Below are positions 1 through 9,838 of a stretch of 64,000 nucleotides of DNA, in pieces. The position numbers and the translations under genes were made by a program. This DNA is from Cladopsammia gracilis. Lineage: Eukaryota; Cnidaria; Anthozoa; Scleractinia; Dendrophylliidae. The notes under the pieces are model-generated. The model made no database searches. It saw only the letters and a list, made by a program, of their open reading frames with translations, and was not told where the DNA came from. Each line of letters starts with the position of its first letter. The stretch's first letter is position 1. Where the stretch lies: the NCBI GenBank assembly GCA_022457155.1, contig JAJGOT010000308.1, forward strand, positions 721,001 through 785,000, given 5' to 3'.

Positions 1-1374
1 ACTGATCATCGTATGGTTGAGAGTACCCTTAAACGGATCATCATATGGTTGAGAGTACCCTTAAACTGATCATTGTATGGTTGAGTACCCTTAAACTGAT
101 CATCATATGGTTAAGAGTACCCTTAAACTTAACATCATATGGTGGAGAGTACCCTTAAACTGATCATCATATGGTTGAGAGTACCCTTATACTGATCATC
201 ATATGGTTGAGAGTACCCTTAAACTGATCATCATATGGTTGAGAGTACCCTTATACTGATCATCATTTGATTGAGAGTACCCTTAAACTGATCATCGTAT
301 GGTTGAGAGTACCCTTAAACTGATCATCATATGGTTGAGAGTACCCTTATACTGATCATCATATGATTGAGAGTACCCTTATACTGATCATCATTTGATT
401 GAGAGTACCCTTAAACTGATCATCATATGGTTGAGAGTACCCTTATACTCATCATCATATGGTTGAGAGTACCCTTATACTCATCATCATTTGATTGAGA
501 GTACCCTTAAACTGATCATCGTATGGCTGAGAGTACCCTTAAACTGATCATCATATGATTGAGAGTACCCTTAAACTAATCATCATATGATATGGTTGAG
601 AGTACCCTTATACTGATCATCGTATGGTTGAGAGTACCCTTATACTGATCATCATGTGGTTGAGAGTACCCTTAAACTTAACATCATATGGTTGAGAGTA
701 CCCTTATACTGATCATCATATGGTTGAGAGTACCCTTAAACTGATCATCATATGATTGAGAGTACCCTTAAACTAATCATCATATGATATGGTTGAGAGT
801 ACCCTTATACTGATCATCGTATGGTTGAGAGTACCCTTATACTGATCATCATGTGGTTGAGAGTACCCTTAAACTTAACATCATATGGTTGAGAGTACCC
901 TTATACTGATCATCATGTGGTTGAGAGTACCCTTAAACTTAACATCATATGGTTGAGAGTACCCTTAAACTGATCATCATATGGTTGAGAGTACCCTTAT
1001 ACTGATCATCATATGGTTGAGAGTACCCTTAAACTGATCATCATATGGTTAAGAGTACCCTTATACTGATCATCATTTGGTAAAGAGTACCCTTATACTG
1101 ATCATCATGTGGTTGAGAGTACCCTTAAACTTAACATCATATGGTTGAGAGTACCCTTAAACTGATCATCATATGGTTGAGAGTACCCTTAAACTGATCA
1201 TCATATGGTTGAGAGTACCCTTATACTGATCATCATATGGTTGAGAGTACCCTTAAACTGATCATCATATGGTTAAGAGTACCCGTATACTGATCATCAT
1301 TTGGTGGAGAGTACCCTTATACTGATCATCATATGGTTGAGAGTACCTTAAACTGATCATCATATGGTTGAGAG
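1..1374. repeat. 32-bp minisatellite array, left block
   Basis: About 43 head-to-tail copies of a 32-bp unit with the core TGATCATCATATGG followed by TTGAGAGTACCCTTA. Units differ by a few substitutions, and a longer variant with an extra ATGAT recurs at about 201-bp spacing (near 580 and 781), so blocks of units have themselves been duplicated. The same order of variants reappears in 7204-8845, showing that the two blocks are copies of each other. No coding potential seen. Confidence 0.95.
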
Positions 1375-1664
1375 TGTACTGCTAGCTGCCAAATACCAAG
1401 GTTCCAAATAATGTACACTTTATTCTTCCTGTTATTTATCTCTGTACAAGTTCAAATCTATTCGAAATCTAGTAGAAATATATATGTTTCTGTCAAAAAG
1501 ATTGTCAGGATAACCAAGCACATAAAGTAACGTATACATACCCGTTGGTGTCTCAAATTCCGCGACTAGTAGTCATTTAGTTTTGTCTTACTAATAACAG
1601 ATTGTTACGTCACTTCATAATAATCATGATGATAATTTCAGTGATTTCATGTCATAGCGAAACA
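1375..1664 (-). repeat. LTR of truncated BEL/Pao copy
   Basis: 290-bp long terminal repeat running TGT...ACA. It differs from the LTRs at 8846-9135 and 14795-15084 by only a few bases. It is preceded by GAGAG (1370-1374), the same target site found beside the intact copy, so this LTR belongs to a duplicated piece of the same insertion and not to an independent one. It is the 3' LTR of a minus-strand element. Confidence 0.93.
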
Positions 1665-1752
1665 CTCCCCGCCTTCAAAAGAGTCCATGTTTCAAATTAA
1701 TTCAGGGTTAAAAAATCAAAGAAAAAATTAGATAAGAGTTCATTGAAATAGT

Positions 1753-2126
1753 TCAGGTGTTTGTTTTAATGTCTCCTTTAGGGATCAGGACAATTAACTT
1801 ATTCACTGCTCGTTCAACTGTCACGAATCCTCTACCACTATATTCGGTGACACTTTCTCCCGGTTTTGGATTTTTGTATTGCACATGTACCCTTCTCACT
1901 CTCCCGTCTCCTCCTGGAAATGCCTTCACTACGATCCCAAGTTTCCATTGTCCTCTGATTTGATTGGCGTCTTGAATAAGTACTACATCGCCCTCTCTGA
2001 GATTCCTTTGTGCTGTGTGCCACTTCGGTTGTATAAGTAAACTTGGAAAGTAGTCTCTGGTCCATTTCTTCCAGAAATAATTTACGATGCTTTGGACAAA
2101 TTCAAGTCGCTGACGAGGATTTAAAG
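1753..2126 (-). pseudogene. BEL/Pao integrase C-terminal fragment (truncated copy)
   Basis: Minus-strand frame identical apart from a few bases to the C-terminal end of the polyprotein at 9224-9597. It covers the basic tail that follows the integrase core in BEL/Pao elements (DUF5641-type region). The fragment stops abruptly at 2126, where Penelope-like sequence begins. The junction shares the two bases AG with the corresponding place in the neighbouring PLE copy, consistent with a microhomology join. Upstream parts of the polyprotein are absent, so this is a dead 3' remnant of 1375-2126. Confidence 0.85.
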
Positions 2127-2127
2127 C

Positions 2128-3891
2128 CAGCTTCTCGATAAACCCTGTGCGGATCTTTTACCTCCACCACATGTGGCACATAATTATGCAGAAATTGAAC
2201 TGACGGAAACACAACAAACTGTGCTGGATAAAGGTTTTCTGTTCAGACCTGCTGTACCTCCCCCATCTTTGGATAAATTCGATAAAGACATCCAACACTT
2301 TAAAGATAAAGTGCGTCTGAATTATCTATTCAAAGATGAACCGGGAGACCCAGAGTTTAACCCTCGCCTTTACGTACGTAAAGACTGGAAACCACCTAAA
2401 GCATCCCCTGAGCTTGAAGAGAAGCTATTTGCTGTGCATAAAGAGTTACGGGAGAACTTTGTTCTAGGCACCAGCCGAACAACTCCTAACATTTCTTTAG
2501 AAGAGCGAGCAGAAATTCTACAACTGAAATCAAGAGAAGATATCAGAATTCTGCCAGCTGATAAAAACCTAGGACCGGTTATTTTACCGACAGACTGGGT
2601 TAGGGATGAAACAAACAAACATCTCTCTAATGTAACTAATTACACTATCTTGGATAAAGAACGATGGCCAGCCATCTATAAAGATATCCTAACCAAACGA
2701 GACACTGTTCTCCGCCCGTTCAACAATTCGTTACCTAGACAGATCAAAGATTTTGTTAAATCTTTAGATTCAGACAACCCGCAACCGGCTAAATTTTATG
2801 TGATCCCTAAAATCCATAAAACACCGACCGCGAGTCACCCTATTACAGCCTCCTGCTCGTACATCACACGATCAATTAGCGTCTTAGCAGATGAACTCAT
2901 TAAAGCTAATGTTATCCTGCCTACAGTCTTTAAAGACTCAGGGGATCTGTTACAAGATTTGGATTTGTTACAAATTCCAAAAGAAGCCTTTTTGTTCACA
3001 ATTGATGTTATTAACTTGTATCCAAGTATTCCCATCAATGATGCATTAATCTCGTTGGATAAAGCCAGAACGTGGAAACTCTCCTGTTACCACTAACTCG
3101 AACAGTTCTTACTAACAACTATGTGGCGACTGAATTCGACGAAACTCATGTGTATCATCAGACCACTGGCCTAGCTATGGGCACACCTCTCGCTGTTACC
3201 TTGGCTATCACATTTATGTGGATTCTAGAGCAACCGCTGCTAGAACTGTACACAACAATTGTTGTATTACAAACGCTTTATTGATGACATATTTGGCATA
3301 TGGACGGATTCCCGCGACGAATTCGACTGCTTCTTTGCTGAACTTAATAGTTTAAACGAACACATTAAGTTTACCTTTACCATCAGTAAAGATAATGTCA
3401 ATTTCTTAGATCTTAGAATTAGCGTGGATCCTATTTCCCGCAATGTAGATTACGAGGTATATCAGAAACCGCTGAATACTTATATCTACATTCCGGCAAA
3501 TTCTTTCCACCCTACTTCTGCCAAGAAATCTTTTATTCTAGGCGAATTAGTGCACTACGCTAGAAATTCTAGTACACAAGCCGCCTATAGCAAAGTAAAA
3601 GAATTATTCTGGCATCGACTACGAAGACAAGGATACAAACGCGATTTTCTCCTCCCTATCTTTCAATCAGTGGAGTACACAAAGTTCCGACTGTCAAAAG
3701 AATGGAACACTGCTTCAAAGAAAGAAAACCGGAAAACAGTGTTTTTCGTGACCACACTGAATTGTGCTCACGCAGGGATCAAACAAACGCTGGCTACGCA
3801 TCTACCACAGTTGTGTCCTATGCTAGCCTTTGAAAACACTGGAACAATCGCGCTTCGGCACCGCAAGCCGAAACTAGCTAAGTTTACCTGA
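2128..3891 (+). pseudogene. PLE reverse transcriptase, copy 1 (broken)
   Basis: Reverse transcriptase of the Penelope type. Visible motifs are FYVIPKIHKTP (about 2797-2830), a catalytic motif A region ending LYPSI (near 3015-3030), GLAMGTPLAV (about 3168-3200) and the YYKRFIDDIF box (about 3265-3295) with the paired aspartates, followed by the thumb region. Two breaks are seen: a 100-bp deletion after about 3066, and a frame change near 3250-3275 just before the IDD box. The second break is shared with copy 2. The frame ends at 3891 with no GIY-YIG endonuclease after it. The product cannot be functional from this copy. Confidence 0.88.
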
Positions 3892-4058
3892 ATTACTGCG
3901 AACAATTGTTTTGTATTGTTTACTAGGAGCCACATTTTCCCAAGAAAGTTTGCCACTCCTTATTTGCATAACCGCATATTCCCCAGGGTATACATTAGCA
4001 CACGCTCTCATTTTTCCACGATCGAGTATTAATACTGGGTGTATTGTATCGATTCGTT

Positions 4059-4098
4059 ATTACCTGACGAGGCCAACAAGGCCGAAACATGTTGTAAT
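4059..4098 (+). ncRNA. Hammerhead ribozyme, PLE copy 1
   Basis: A type I hammerhead fold can be drawn directly. Stem I is ATTAC (4059-4063) with GTAAT (4094-4098). The core is CTGACGA (4064-4070). Stem II is GGCC/GGCC around loop AACAA (4071-4083). Then comes GAAA (4084-4087) and a minimal stem III ACATGT, with predicted cleavage after T4093. All conserved core bases are present. Hammerhead motifs with very short stem III are known from Penelope-like retroelements, and the position, about 170 bp after the RT stop, fits that family. Cleavage itself is inferred, not shown. Confidence 0.75.
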
Positions 4099-4204
4099 GT
4101 TATTAAAAAGGTTAAAAAATCAGAGCGTCTCCTGATTCTACACTTTGCTGCACACTGGCCTCTCCACCAAAACAGATTATTATGCCAGAAGCTTGCCAAT
4201 AACC

Positions 4205-5014
4205 ATGTTCCCTGATGTCGATGAACTGCCCGCGCCGGGAATCGAAAGCGAAGAAATGTGGCTAGATGATGAATGAAAAAAAGCCATCAAAGCCAAAATC
4301 GGTCGTCTCCTCACAGAGGAGAACAAACGAACCACTCTAGTTTCGAAGATAATGAATCTCCGTAAACAAAAAGTGGACAATACGGTGCCTTTAAACCTTT
4401 GCCTACTGGAAAGGAAAGGCCCGCCACTCCCTAAAGCAGTCATTGAGCGCCTCGAGGAACAGAAAAAACGTGCTGAGCAAGAAGGACTCACCATCCTCAT
4501 CGACTACCATAAATCGGTTTTGGATACAGCTGATGAATCCATTCTACTCGCACGAAAAGAAGTGAAAAAGTTTATAGACGGGTGGCCGACTTTTTTCACC
4601 TCCAGCATTATGGACTTGGCTGAATTCAAGAATAAATTTATTTATTCTGCCTACCATTTTGCAGCTGACTTCTACTGCAAATCAGTCGCTGCAAGAGCTA
4701 CTAAACAAGCACTCGCCGCTCAAGCAGAAGAGGACAAAAATGCGAAAGCTGCTACTAAAATGGACATACAATTTGAGCCCACTGAAGCCTCAATTCGTTC
4801 ATTGGTAAATACAGCCATATCACAAGCCAACGCGAAAGCTAAAACCAATAATGTGCGTACCAAAACAACAACACATAAAACGCCTTCACGTCGAGCCGTG
4901 GTACCCCCCGGTAAAGTTAAATCAACGAAGAAACCCAAGTCTTCTAAACCTACGCCTAAGAAACCTCCTCAGTCGGGAAACTCCCAGCGCCGAGGCAACG
5001 ACGGCGCAAAATAG
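4205..5014 (+). pseudogene. PLE ORF1, basic protein, one internal stop
   Basis: Frame starting at ATG 4205 with an acidic beginning (MFPDVDELPAPGIESEE). It is interrupted by TGA at 4274-4276 and then open for 246 codons to 5014. The middle is helical and charged, with QKKRAEQEG-like and A/K-rich stretches. The last 60 residues are strongly basic (KSTKKPKSSKPTPKKPP), suggesting nucleic-acid binding. ORF2 begins 3 bp downstream in a different frame, so the two would be read from one transcript. I do not recognise the domain. An alternative start is the methionine at 4352. Function as an RNA-binding accessory protein is inference from charge and position. Confidence 0.6.
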
Positions 5015-5016
5015 AC

Positions 5017-6924
5017 TTGCGTTCACCGGAAGAAAAATTAACGAGCCAGCTTCTCGATAAACCCTGTGCGGATCTTTTACCTCCACCACATGTGGCACAT
5101 AATTATGCAGAAATTGAACTGACCAAAACACAACAAACTGTGCTGGATAAAGGTTTTCTGTTCAGACCTGCTGTACCTCCCCCATCTTTGGATAAATTCG
5201 ATAAAGACATCCAACACTTTAAAGATAAAGTGCGTCTGAATTATCTATTCAAAGATGAACCGGGAGACCCAGAGTTTAACCCTCGCCTTTACGTACGTAA
5301 AGACTGGAAACCACCTAAAGCATCCCCTGAGCTTGAAGAGAAGCTATTTGCTGTGCATAAAGAGTTACGGGAGAACTTTGTTCTAGGCACCAGCCGAACA
5401 ACTCCTAACATTTCTTTAGAAGAGCGAGCAGAAATTCTACAACTGAAATCAAGAGAAGATATCAGAATTCTGCCAGCTGATAAAAACCTAGGACCGGTTA
5501 TTTTACCGACAGACTGGGTTAGGGATGAAACAAACAAACATCGCTCTAATGTAACTAATTACACTATCTTGGATAAAGAACGATGGCCAGCTATCTATAA
5601 AGATATCCTAACCAAACGAGACACTGTTCTCCGCCCGTTCAACAATTCGTTACCTAGACAGATCAAAGATTTTGTTAAATCTTTAGATTCAGACAACCCG
5701 CAACCGGCTAAATTTTATGTGATCCCTAAAATCCATAAAACACCGACCGCGAGTCGCCCTATTACAGCCTCCTGCTCGTACATCACACGATCAATTAGCG
5801 TCTTAGCAGATGAACTCATTAAAGCTAATGTTATCCTGCCTACAGTCCTTAAAGACTCAGGGGATCTGCTACAAGATTTGGATTTGTTACAAATTCCAAA
5901 AGAAGCCTTTTTGTTCACAATTGATGTTATCAACTTGATGTTATTAACTTGTATCCAAGTATTCCCATCAATGATGCATTAATCTCGTTGGATAAAGCCA
6001 TTAAACTGTCACGCTCGGGTTTGGATTGTACTCCACAAATCCTTTCTAATAAGGACTTCTACCCACGACCACGAGCCGTGGCAGTCGTTCCTGCATTTAA
6101 GAACGTGGAAACTCTCCTGTTACCACTAACTCGAACAGTTCTTACTAACAACTATGTGGCGACTGAATTCGACGAAACTCATGTGTATCATCAGACCACT
6201 GGCCTAGCTATCGGCACACCTCTCGCTGTTACCTTGGCTATCACATTTATGTGGATTCTAGAGCAACCGCTGCTAGAACTGTACACAACAATTGTTGTAT
6301 TACAAACGCTTTATTGATGACATATTTGGCATATGGACGGATTCCCGCGACGAATTCTACCGCTTCTTTGCTGAACTTAATAGTTTAAACGAACACATTA
6401 AGTTTACCTTTACCATCAGTAAAGATTATGTCAATTTCTTAGATCTTAGAATTAGCGTGGATCCTATTTCCCGCAATGTAGATTACGAGGTATATCAGAA
6501 ACCGCTGAATACTTATATCTACATTCCGGCAAATTCTTTCCACCCTACTTCTGCCAAGAAATCTTTTATTCTAGGCGAATTAGTGCGCTATGCTAGAAAT
6601 TCTAGTACACAAGCCGCCTATAGCAAAGTAAGAGAATTATTCTGGCATCGACTACGAAGACAAGGATACAAACGCGATTTTCTCCTCCCTATCTTTCAAT
6701 CAGTGGAGTACACAAAGTTCCGACTGTCAAAAGAATGGAACACTGCTTCAAAGAAAGAAAACCGGAAAACAGTGTTTTTCGTGACCACACTGAATTGTGC
6801 TCACGCAGGGATCAAACAAACGCTGGCTACGCATCTACCACAGTTGTGTCCTATGCTAGCCTTTAAAAACACTGGAACAATCGCGCTTCGGCACCGCAAG
6901 CCGAAACTAGCTAAGTTTACCTGA
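5017..6924 (+). pseudogene. PLE reverse transcriptase (ORF2), copy 2, two frameshifts
   Basis: Penelope-type reverse transcriptase, about 630 residues if read across two breaks. Motifs in order are FYVIPKIHKTP (about 5710-5745), motif A TIDVINL (about 5918-5938), GLAIGTPLAV (about 6200-6232), and YYKRFIDDIFGIW (about 6298-6336) with the catalytic DD pair. The C-terminal part has the HPTSAKKSFILGE segment typical of PLE thumbs. The first break is a 14-bp tandem duplication at 5923-5950 inside motif A. The second is a one-base frame change between about 6285 and 6300, also present in copy 1. The frame ends 6924 without an endonuclease. PLE RTs copy RNA by target-primed synthesis; this copy is inactive as written. 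Confidence 0.87.
5923..5950 (+). repeat. 14-bp tandem duplication inside RT motif A
   Basis: GATGTTATCAACTT (5923-5936) is followed directly by GATGTTATTAACTT (5937-5950). Copy 1 has a single unit at the equivalent place. The extra 14 bp shifts the frame and splits the catalytic motif A of this RT copy. Confidence 0.95.
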
Positions 6925-7091
6925 ATTACTGCGAACAATTGTTTTGTATTGTTTACTAGGAGCCACATTTTCCCAAGAAAGTTTGCCACTCCTTATTTGC
7001 ATAACCGCATATTCCCCAGGGTATACATTAGCACACGCTCTCATTTTTCCACGATCGAGTATTAATACTGGGTGTATTGTATCGATTTGTT

Positions 7092-7131
7092 ATTACCTGA
7101 CGAGGCCAACAAGTCCGAAACATGTTGTAAT
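7092..7131 (+). ncRNA. Hammerhead ribozyme, PLE copy 2, damaged stem II
   Basis: Same fold as at 4059-4098: stem I ATTAC (7092-7096) with GTAAT (7127-7131), core CTGACGA (7097-7103), GAAA (7117-7120), minimal stem III ACATGT, and cleavage site after T7126. Stem II is GGCC/GTCC here: base 7114 is T where copy 1 has G, which breaks one of four stem II pairs. The core is intact, so cleavage may be weakened rather than lost. Confidence 0.68.
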
Positions 7132-7203
7132 GTTATTAAAAAGGTTAAAAAATCAGAGCGTCTCCTGATTCTACACTTTGCTGCACACTGGCCTCTCCAC
7201 CAA

Positions 7204-8845
7204 AACTAATCATCATATGATATGGTTGAGAGTACCCTTAAACTAATCATCATATGGTCGAGAGTACCCTTATACTGACCATCATGTGGTTGAGAGTACC
7301 CTTAAACTGATCATCGTATGGCTGAGAGTACCCTTAAACTGATCATCATATGATTGAGAGTACACTTAAACTAATCATCATATGATATGGTTGAGAGTAC
7401 CCTTAAACTAATCATCATATGGTCGAGAGTACCCTTATACTGACCATCATGTGGTTGAGAGTACCCTTAAACTTAACATCATATGGTTGAGAGTACCCTT
7501 AAACTGATCATCATATGGTTGAGAGTACCCTTGAACTGATCATCGTATGGTTGAGAGTACCCTTAAATTGATCACCATATGGTTGAAAGTACCCTTAAAC
7601 TGATCATCATATGGTTGAGGGTACCCTTAAACTGATCATCATATGGTTGAGCGTACCCTTAAACTGATCATCATATGGTTGAGGGTACCCTTAAACTGAT
7701 CATCATATGGTTGAGAGTACCCTTAAACTGATCATCATATGGTTGAGAGTACCCTTAAACGTATCATCATATGGTTGAGAGTACCCTTATACTGATCATC
7801 ATATGGTTGAGAGTACCCTTAAACTGATCATCATATGATTGAGAGTACCCTTATACTGATCATCATTTGATTGAGAGTACCCTTAAACTGATCATCATAT
7901 GGTTGAGAGTACCCTTATACTCATCATCATATGGTTGAGAGTACCCTTATACTCATCATCATTTGATTGAGAGTACCCTTAAACTGATCATCGTATGGCT
8001 GAGAGTACCCTTAAACTGATCATCATATGATTGAGAGTACCCTTAAACTAATCATCATATGATATGGTTGAGAGTACCCTTATACTGATCATCGTATGGT
8101 TGAGAGTACCCTTATACTGATCATCATGTGGTTGAGAGTACCCTTAAACTTAACATCATATGGTTGAGAGTACCCTTATACTGATCATCATATGGTTGAG
8201 AGTACCCTTAAACTGATCATCATATGATTGAGAGTACCCTTAAACTAATCATCATATGATATGGTTGAGAGTACCCTTATACTGATCATCGTATGGTTGA
8301 GAGTACCCTTATACTGATCATCATGTGGTTGAGAGTACCCTTAAACTTAACATCATATGGTTGAGAGTACCCTTATACTGATCATCATGTGGTTGAGAGT
8401 ACCCTTAAACTTAACATCATATGGTTGAGAGTACCCTTAAACTGATCATCATATGGTTGAGAGTACCCTTATACTGATCATCATATGGTTGAGAGTACCC
8501 TTAAACTGATCATCATATGGTTAAGAGTACCCTTATACTGATCATCATTTGGTAAAGAGTACCCTTATACTGATCATCATGTGGTTGAGAGTACTCTTAA
8601 ACTTAACATCATATGGTTGAGAGTACCCTTAAACTGATCACATATGGTTGAGAGTACCCTTAAACTGATCATCATATGGTTGAGAGTACCCTTATACTGA
8701 TCATCATATGGTTGAGAGTACCCTTAAACTGATCATCATATGGTTAAGAGTACCCGTATACTGATCATCATTTGGTGGAGAGTACCCTTATACTGATCAT
8801 CATATGGTTGAGAGTACCTTAAACTGATCATCATATGGTTGAGAG
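7204..8845. repeat. 32-bp minisatellite array, middle block
   Basis: About 51 copies of the same 32-bp unit as at 1-1374. From roughly 7690 to 8845 the order of variant units follows that of 1-1374 at an offset of about 7,471 bp, so this stretch and the adjoining LTR and integrase sequence are a duplicate of 1-2126. The last unit ends in GAGAG (8841-8845), the left target duplication of the BEL element. Confidence 0.94.
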
Positions 8846-9135
8846 TGTACTGCTAGCTGCCAAATACCAAGGTTCCAAATAATGTACACTTTATTCCTCC
8901 TGTTATTTATCTCTGTACAAGTTCAAATCTGTTCGAAATCTAGTAGAAATATATATGTTTCTGTCAGAAAGATTGTCAGGATAACCAAGCACATAAAGTA
9001 ACGTATACATACCCGTTGGTGTCTCAAATTCCGCGACTAGTAGTCATTTAGTTTTGTCTTACTAATAACAGATTGTTACGTCACTTCATAATAATCATGA
9101 TGATAATTTCAGTGATTTCATGTCATAGCGAAACA
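8846..9135 (-). repeat. BEL/Pao 3' LTR with polypurine tract
   Basis: 290-bp repeat differing from the 5' LTR at four positions. On the minus strand the bases just before it (9136-9147) read GAAGGCGGGGAG, an all-purine run in the position of the polypurine tract that primes plus-strand DNA synthesis. Confidence 0.93.
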
Positions 9136-9223
9136 CTCCCCGCCTTCAAAAGAGTCCATGTTTCAAATTAATTCAGGGTTAAAAAATCAAAGAAAAAATT
9201 AGATAAGAGTTCATTGAAATAGT

Positions 9224-9838
9224 TCAGGTGTTTGTTTTAATGTCTCCTTTAGGGATCAGGACAATTAACTTATTCACTGCTCGTTCAACTGTCACGAATC
9301 CTCTACCACTATATTCGGTGACACTTTCTCCCGGTTTTGGATTTTTGTATTGCACATGTACCCTTCTCACTCTCCCGTCTCCTCCTGGAAATGCCTTCAC
9401 TACGATCCCAAGTTTCCATTGTCCTCTGATTTGATTGGCGTCTTGAATAAGTACTACATCGCCCTCTCTGAGATTCCTTTGTGCTGTGTGCCACTTCGGT
9501 TGTATAAGTAAACTTGGAAAGTAGTCTCTGGTCCATTTCTTCCAGAAATAATTTACGATGCTTTGGACAAATTCAACTCGCTGACGAGGATTTAAAGCGT
9601 CTCTGAATGGTCCACTTGGTACTCTGGATGTTGCTCTTCCTAGTAATAAATCATTGGGACAGAGATATGTTCCATCATCAGGCGAAGTAGGATGTCTTCC
9701 GATTGGATGTTCATTCACAAGGTTCGCTGCTTCAAAGCAAACAGTCTGGAGTTCAGAGAATGTCATAACATGGTCACCAATGGCTGTCGTTATTGCTCGT
9801 TTTACTGATTTCACTAACGCTTCAGAAATTCCGTTTTT
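9224..9838 (-). pseudogene. BEL/Pao integrase C-terminal part
   Basis: Continues the polyprotein after the TGA at 9839. The third catalytic residue of the DDE triad is the Glu at 9821-9823, in an NGISEALVK context. The segment FWKKWTRDYFPSL (about 9540-9560) and the WKLGIVVK...GRVRRVHVQYKNP block match the C-terminal domain that follows BEL/Pao integrases (DUF5641 type). The frame ends in TAA at 9224 near the 3' LTR, as expected. A near-identical truncated copy lies at 1753-2126. Confidence 0.88.

Larger units (their letters stand above)
2127..4173 (+). mobile_element. Penelope-like element, 5'-truncated tandem copy 1
   Basis: Left member of a head-to-tail pair. It begins inside the reverse transcriptase ORF, at a point equal to 5047 of copy 2, and runs through the same 3' region. 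At 4173 it passes without a gap into the 5' end of copy 2. Partial copies fused to the 5' end of a full copy are a known arrangement for Penelope-like elements. Relative to copy 2 it carries a 100-bp deletion (equivalent to 6001-6100), which disrupts the palm domain. Confidence 0.88.
4174..7206 (+). mobile_element. Penelope-like element without endonuclease, full-length copy 2
   Basis: A 3,033-bp element bounded on the left by the 3' end of copy 1 (4173) and on the right by the minisatellite (7207). It contains ORF1 (4205-5014), a reverse transcriptase ORF2 (5017-6924) and a short 3' region with a hammerhead motif (7092-7131). Only about 170 bp lie between the RT stop and the ribozyme, too little for a C-terminal GIY-YIG domain, and ORF1 and the RT N-terminus show none either. 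It therefore belongs with endonuclease-deficient PLEs. Both ORFs carry inactivating changes. Confidence 0.85.

Noticed and set aside
1..1374. CRISPR-like array of short repeats
   Set aside because: Units are contiguous 32-bp repeats with no unique spacers and the genome is eukaryotic.
1757..2065. Plus-strand frame at 1757-1963 (repeated at 9228-9434) and minus-strand frame at 1838-2065
   Set aside because: They overlap the real integrase frame on the minus strand; codon pattern follows the BEL protein, not these frames.
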